A DNA stretch of 64,000 nt. Source: Orientallactaga sibirica. Lineage: Eukaryota > Chordata > Mammalia > Rodentia > Dipodidae. The position numbers were made by a program, and so were the translations under genes. How positions within the stretch are numbered: the first letter of the stretch is position 1; every line of letters begins with the position of its first letter. Below are positions 59,350-64,000 of this stretch, piece by piece. The stretch is taken from NCBI GenBank assembly GCA_036365145.1, contig JAEOAD010001753.1:178088-242087 (forward strand), written 5' to 3'. The notes beneath the pieces are model-generated. The model saw nothing but the letters and a program-made list of their open reading frames with translations, was not told the origin of the DNA and made no database searches.

Positions 59350-59770
59350 TATCCTCCTTTTTGTTTTTATTATTGTTGACCCTGGGAGGCATGGTTCTTT
59401 GCCAAGCCATTGTTGACCCCAGGCCCCAAGGGATCATCACACATGTTGATACCTATCTTAGGTTGCCCCATCTCAAGGGCTCTTACCTGTCATTGACTAC
59501 CCACCATCCTGTTAAGAAAACCCAAGGAGTGTGTCCTGGTTTCTTTCCTGGCAAGGGCCAGACCTGCATTGTGCTATACATATCCTCCCTTTTGTTCTTA
59601 TTATTGGCGACTCTGGAGGCATGATTCTTTGCCAAGCCATTGTTGACTCCAGGCCCCAAAGGATTATCACACGTGATGGAGCCTGTCTTAGGTTTCCCCA
59701 TCTTATGGGGTCTTACCCATCATTGATTACCTGCCATCCTGTTGAGAAAAACCCAAAGGGTGTGGCTGTT
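59305..59770 (-). repeat. Tandem duplication of about 240 bp including the polypurine tract
   Basis: The text from GACCTGCATTGTGCCATACA through CACCATCCTGTTAAGAAAAC (about 59,328-59,522) recurs at about 59,567-59,758 with moderate divergence. The element's polypurine tract and U3 start are therefore present twice in tandem. Confidence 0.85.
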
Positions 59771-60152
59771 GCCTAGGAGGCATGGGAGGGCCAAGTGGTG
59801 GTGGCTCTGTGGAGTGCGAATGGTCCACTAATCGAGAATCAACTATAGAACCTGGAAAAGATTGGTGTAGGACTGGATTACAAATGAGAAATTGTGGATA
59901 AGATATATGGTGGTTCACAAGGGGTTGCCTCTTCCATAGATGATAAATGGCTCCCTGTAGTAGAACCTGGTTTGTTTGGATGGCGGAGATGTACTGCACA
60001 AAAGTTTTGAGACATCTGAAAAGGATCAGCCATCATGACACAGAATAAGTAGGATTCCCATCAGGATATGAAGGGAGAAAGGGTTGAAGAAAGAAATTCA
60101 AAGTTATCATCAGGTGAAACAGCTTCAAAGCCAATGGGCACCTGGGCAGAGG

Positions 60153-60170
60153 GTCCCTGTTCAGGCGCCA
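60153..60170 (-). promoter_or_regulatory. Primer-binding site, tRNA-Lys3 type
   Basis: TGGCGCCTGAACAGGGAC on the - strand, two bases after the LTR end, matches the Lys3 primer site with one T-for-C change. Confidence 0.88.
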
Positions 60171-60172
60171 GA

Positions 60173-60459
60173 TGTTGGGGTGCCCTCTGGGCCAGCCAAG
60201 GAGGGGCTGGCAGGGTCTCTGCCAAGGTTTTGAAGGCCAGTTTTGACACAGACTTCAGGCTTTTGGGTGGTTGCAGGCAGAGTGCGAGCTGCTGCAGACT
60301 TGTTTATTCAAGAAGTGTAGGGGTTTAAAGGGTTTGTCTGGCCAATCATTGTATGGGGTGGTCCCCTTCTTGTGACCAATGACAGCTGGTCTCCTGGCAG
60401 ATAATCTCACAGCAGGTTTCTTGTGAGCATGGGACTGTAGCTCTTGTCACACCAGGCCT
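60173..60459 (-). repeat. 5' LTR of the small LTR element (truncated)
   Basis: On the - strand it ends ACCCCAACA before the primer site. AATAAA lies at about 60,304 in the complement of CTTGTTTATTCAAG. Similarity to the 3' LTR stops at about 60,459. Confidence 0.75.
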
Positions 60460-62145
60460 AATGTGTAAGCAGAGGCTTGTCACTGGCTTCAGAAGCAATT
60501 CTCATGGAAGTCATATGTGTCTGTCTTTCCAAGAAGCCTTCCTGGCTCTTAAGATATATGGCCATGCCTGGCTTTCTGGCAGCATAAACTAGAATTTCCC
60601 CATTGCCAGACAAATAACACCAAAGACAGGTGACATAGAGACATGTGACTTCTGTCCTTCTATGCATTGAGGGACAGTATATGCATGTAGCAAATTTTAT
60701 TCTTGGTCTAGAAGACATCTGCCCAGATCAGGAAAATAAGGTGTTCAGTGTTTAATTGGATGCATCCAACTTTGTTTCTGATCATCAAATCAGCAATAAT
60801 GACTCCCTAATTTGCAAATAACTTTATCATATTCAAAGTAGTAAGTATATCTTCTTTCAAGGCCACTTTTAAGGAGGAACAGGGCAAAACTTCATTAAAA
60901 AAATACCAAATGAATGATGGTTATTCAGAATTTTGTTTTATTTGTATCCATTCTAAGTGTGAGAAAATTAGTTATCATGAGTGACTTGTGCCATTGTCAG
61001 AGATGGGAGCTCTGATTATGGAATACTCAACTTAGTGTGGTTTTCTCACTGGCATATTTCCTCTGTACATTTTTTGGGAGTGTATAACAAAAAAACTAGT
61101 TTGTAGCAGTAAAGCTGGAAGATTACTTTTTATTCCTTGTGCACAAGAAATAATTGGCCTTGGTACGCATGACTCTCTAGATATGACACTTTCAGTGGCT
61201 AACTGAAAAATTTACATTTATTGTCATCAAAGCCAGATATCTAATACAGTTTTTTTTTAAGGAAGAAAATAATTGCTGGACTCTCTGCACTTAAACTTGA
61301 TGGTTGCCTCATAGATTTCTTCCACCTTGCCTTTGACCTTTCATAGTTACCTCGGTAATATTCTTTTCAATGAGTTATCTGTCTTTATAATACAAAGCAT
61401 TAGATTGTTCTAAAAGGAACATTTTCTTACATTTTAAAGACTTATTTATATGATTGTCACTTGTTCTGGAATGAGTTATCTGTCTTTATAATACAAAGCA
61501 CTAGATTGTTCTAAAAGGAACATTTTCTTACATTTTAAAGACATGATTGCACTTGTTCTGGTATGCATCTGGTGGAAGATATTTATTCTCTTCCCTATAA
61601 TTAGATGATAAAATGCTGAGTTGAATTTTTCCTGCCACAGGACTACACAATAATATACAAGAGGGTATCCAACATTTAAGTAGAACAAAGTCAAATAGTT
61701 CTCATATCCTGTCCTCTGCATGTGTACCCCAAGTCTGTTCACCCTGTGGATAGGCCACGCAAGGACTTTTTCACTAACTAGTGGTAAAGTACATCCAGCC
61801 CCCACCTGAGGCCAGTATGAGAAATGGCTTTGTTACAGCCACTGCTCGCACAGCAGACTGATGTATGCTGTATTGGAGAATCCCTGTTCACACCACTTGT
61901 GAGTATGTCAAGGAGATTTCAAAAATCCTGTGCCAACAGCTTGATGCTGGGACAAGAAAGTACTTTAAATTATCTGCTGTTCACTGGAAGGCACTAGCAT
62001 ATAGACATCTTATAGAATATGTGATAAAAACAGGAAACCAAGCTGTGGATTTAGGAAACCTCAGCTCATGCTTTTGTTCCTCCTGGATCCTAAGTGCCAG
62101 CCTTTATTTTCTCTCAATTCCCTGACACTCTATGCATTCAGTAAA
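60460..62145. other. Unassigned sequence with a 101-bp tandem duplication
   Basis: No gene recognised. AATGAGTTATCTGTCTTTAT with the text after it occurs at 61,369-61,469 and again at 61,470-61,561; the second copy lacks about 10 bases near its end. Confidence 0.6.
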
Positions 62146-62175
62146 TCATCTTCCAAGCTTGTCTCCTGGAAACCA

Positions 62176-62317
62176 GTATTTTTTTTTTTTTGATTAGAAA
62201 AAGAGACAGAAATCTAACCACACACTGATATTCTACAAGATCCTTAATCTCAGTGTCAAAATGTCCCTCCCAATTCTTCCTTCCTTGTGGTGATGGTGGC
62301 AACCATAAACACCCACC
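62176..62317 (-). mobile_element. Small retro-insertion with A-tail and 30-bp direct repeat
   Basis: A 142-bp piece starting with a T run (about 62,178-62,191) is flanked by a perfect 30-bp repeat beginning TCATCTTCCAAGCTTGTCTC (62,146-62,175 and 62,318-62,347). The target repeat is itself old L1 sequence. The inserted body matches no repeat that I recognise, so it may be the 3' end of a host transcript (a processed fragment). Confidence 0.65.
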
Positions 62318-63065
62318 TCATCTTCCAAGCTTGTCTCCTGGAAACCACTGATCTACTCTGGGCCCCATGGATTTGCCTCTTCTGGTCACTTCACATAAAC
62401 ACAATCATATAATTTATGGCTTTGTTGGTCTTTCACTAGACATAATAGTTTCAAAGTACATTCATTCCTTTTATAGCATATATCAGTACTTTATTCATTT
62501 TTATGGCTGAATAATATTTTATCTTATATGGAAAACACATGAAAATTCTTCATTATTCAGTTGATAGAATCTGAGTTGTTTGCATTTTCAGCGACATGAA
62601 TAACTATTTTTAGCATAATGAATTTTGTATGACTTTTTTGAATTTAATTATATATATATTTGGGGAGAGACACAGAGAGAGAGAGGGAGGGAGAGGCAGA
62701 CAGGTAGAGATGGGTGCTCCAGCAGTCTCTCAGCTGCTGTGAATGAAATCCAGGTGTGTGCACCCCCTTGTGTTCAAGTGCGTCATTTGCCCTTGCATCA
62801 CTTTGCATCTGGCTAAACATGGGACCTGGAGTTTGGAATCGCTGGAGATTGGAACCAGTGTTCTTAGGCTTAGGAGGCAAGCACCTTAACCTCTAAGCCA
62901 TCTCTCCAGCCCTCATTTAGGTGTATATTTTGAAGGGGAATATCTGGGTCATGGGAAATTATGTTTAAGTTCTTGTGTTCCTCATAGAACTTTCCCAGCA
63001 GAAATGCAGGAAGGTTCCAATCTGTTCCCATATTTGCGAAAATATATTTTTTCCTATTTCTAAAA
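62318..63065 (-). repeat. Old L1 (L1M-like) 3' part, antisense, split by a SINE
   Basis: ACTTCACATAAACACAATCA, TATGGCTGAATAATATTTTA and later GGAATATCTGGGTCATGGGA follow the well-known antisense order of ancient L1 ORF2 ends. The SINE at 62,641-62,912 interrupts it. Confidence 0.75.
62641..62912 (-). repeat. tRNA-derived SINE, antisense, longer subfamily
   Basis: GA-rich tail side at left, extra segment CATTTGCCCTTGCATCACTT, right end TCTAAGCCATCTCTCCAGCC. It is inserted in the old L1. Confidence 0.88.
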
Positions 63066-63077
63066 ATGTTATTAATG

Positions 63078-63205
63078 TCAGGTGTGGTGATATACACCTT
63101 CAGTCCCAGAACTTGGGAGGCACAGGTAGGAGGATCATTGTGAGTTCAAGGCTAGCCTGTGACTTCCAGGTCAGTCTAGGCTACTGCAAGACCCTACCTC
63201 AATGA
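63078..63205 (+). repeat. B1 SINE, diverged
   Basis: GGTGTGGTGATATACACCTT, GTGAGTTCAAGGCTAGCCTG and GCAAGACCCTACCTCA follow B1. Confidence 0.8.
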
Positions 63206-63424
63206 ACAACAAAAATATTACCACCAAGTATATGTGAAGAAATATATCATTAAGCGACTATTTTACCCAGTTTCAAAAATGTTTAAATTGATTTCATTAA
63301 GTCTTTGATTTTGTAAAACAAAAAAATAACAAACAAATATATATTGAGAAAAAATTGAGTAGCTAATAGGAAAAAATCCTACATGCACCTTGCACAAAGA
63401 ATACCTATTATATTTGACACTAAT

Positions 63425-63833
63425 TACTATTTAAAAATACCTCAAGCATATTAAGAAATCACAAGGAATATAAGGAAGGAATGGCCTCTGGCTCTATAAG
63501 AATTGCACTTAAGTAAGTGAATGTATAGAATAACCATGTTCCAGAGTAAAACAAATGAAATACAAATAATCTGAAGAGGGCCACTGAGTAAGGCACATGA
63601 ATACCCTCACACACACACACACACATACACACACACAAATAAATTAAAAGAAAAATAAAAATTTTGCATGAATCAACAAATGACTATAATGTAACAAGTA
63701 ATATTATATGTAATAGAGGGCTTCAATATTAATGACTGGGCAACAATGGAATTACTTTCTCTAAAAATCAGTGATGTACTTATCCACCATGTATTGATAA
63801 TACACTATTGAAGTATTAGTGGTGAAAAATAGC
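63425..63833 (-). repeat. Inverted copy of KRAB intron sequence
   Basis: The reverse complement of 43,866-44,289, including an interrupted CA run at 63,608-63,639. The copies lie about 19.1 kb apart. If it derives from a duplicated KRAB-ZNF gene, that gene would be on the - strand with its KRAB-A exon to the right, beyond the window. Confidence 0.9.
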
Positions 63834-63898
63834 TCATTTATAGAGCACTTTTCTAGGATGTATGAATCCCTTAAGTTCAATTCAAAGCATAAAAAAAT
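63829..63898 (+). repeat. ID-like (tRNA-derived) SINE
   Basis: AGCTCATTTATAGAGCACTT, then CCCTTAAGTTCAATTC and an A-rich end resemble an ID-type element. It sits at the edge of the inverted repeat. Confidence 0.5.
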
Positions 63899-64000
63899 CA
63901 AGTCTTAGCTGAAATATATGGTAAGTGCAAAAAAAAAGCCATGCAAATCACAATGGAGACTACAAAAATGTCCTTATCGGGTAGGTCAAATGGATATATA

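Larger units (their letters stand above)
58972..60459 (-). mobile_element. Small class II-like LTR element with tRNA-Lys3-type primer site
   Basis: Related LTR sequences at 58,972-59,349 and 60,173-about 60,459 share R and part of U3 (e.g. CCCCTTCTTGTGACCAATGA, AGCTGGTCTCCTGGCAGATA). The primer site is at 60,153-60,170. Only about 800 bases lie between the LTRs and they hold no retroviral coding motif, so the element is non-autonomous or deleted. The 5' LTR is truncated at about 60,459 in U3. The two LTRs differ strongly in U5, which suggests age or recombination. Confidence 0.75.

Overview
This is mammalian nuclear DNA, almost certainly from a rodent. It has no operons or bacterial signals, is full of B1 (7SL-derived) and tRNA-derived SINEs, and carries rodent-like L1 and MaLR/ERV sequences. 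The consensus forms of the two main SINEs look like those of jerboas (Dipodidae, e.g. Jaculus). That species call is from memory of repeat sequence, so it is likely but not proven.

The only host gene I can build is a KRAB C2H2 zinc-finger gene on the + strand. A CpG-richer promoter/first exon lies near 8.58-8.81 kb, a 127-nt KRAB-A exon at 43.41 kb, a 93-nt KRAB-B exon at 45.04 kb (followed by a GC splice donor), and a zinc-finger exon from 47.998 kb. All phases agree and give a conceptual protein of 339 residues with five intact fingers. A frameshift then ends it, and about 20 further finger units continue out of frame to about 50.8 kb. The gene is therefore either a shortened KRAB-ZNF or one becoming a pseudogene. 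Its promoter/exon-1 block is tandemly duplicated, with a decayed copy at 9.1-10.1 kb.

The 34.6-kb first intron is a graveyard of retroelements. It holds L1 3' and 5' fragments (2-3.2 kb, 5.7-7.3 kb), an old class I ERV (LTR about 13 kb; NC/protease/RT remnants 13.8-14.9 kb), and a MaLR LTR (15.7-16.1 kb). It also holds a complete but inactivated gammaretrovirus-like provirus on the - strand (18,656-27,763; paired 741-bp LTRs, tRNA-Pro primer site, gag, pro-pol and env all broken) and an internally deleted class II ERV with a Lys-type primer site (about 28.6-31.97 kb). A full-length-ended L1 follows (34,245-41,330, 15-bp target-site duplication), in which an internal deletion fused ORF1 to ORF2 and into which a second L1 has inserted. 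The provirus keeps an in-frame, ATG-less leader ending in a hydrophobic segment just before the Gag start, resembling the glycosylated-Gag arrangement of gammaretroviruses.

Downstream of the zinc fingers come SINEs, AT-rich DNA with a possible ERV remnant (53-57.5 kb), a 1.2-kb 38-bp minisatellite (57.8-58.97 kb), and a 1.5-kb LTR element with a tRNA-Lys3-type primer site (58.97-60.46 kb). After these are an old L1 carrying a small retro-insertion with a 30-bp direct repeat and, at 63.4-63.8 kb, an inverted copy of KRAB intron sequence from 43.9-44.3 kb. That copy hints at a paralogous, oppositely oriented KRAB-ZNF gene at or beyond the right edge, so the window looks like part of a KRAB-ZNF cluster rich in the retroelements such genes commonly target.
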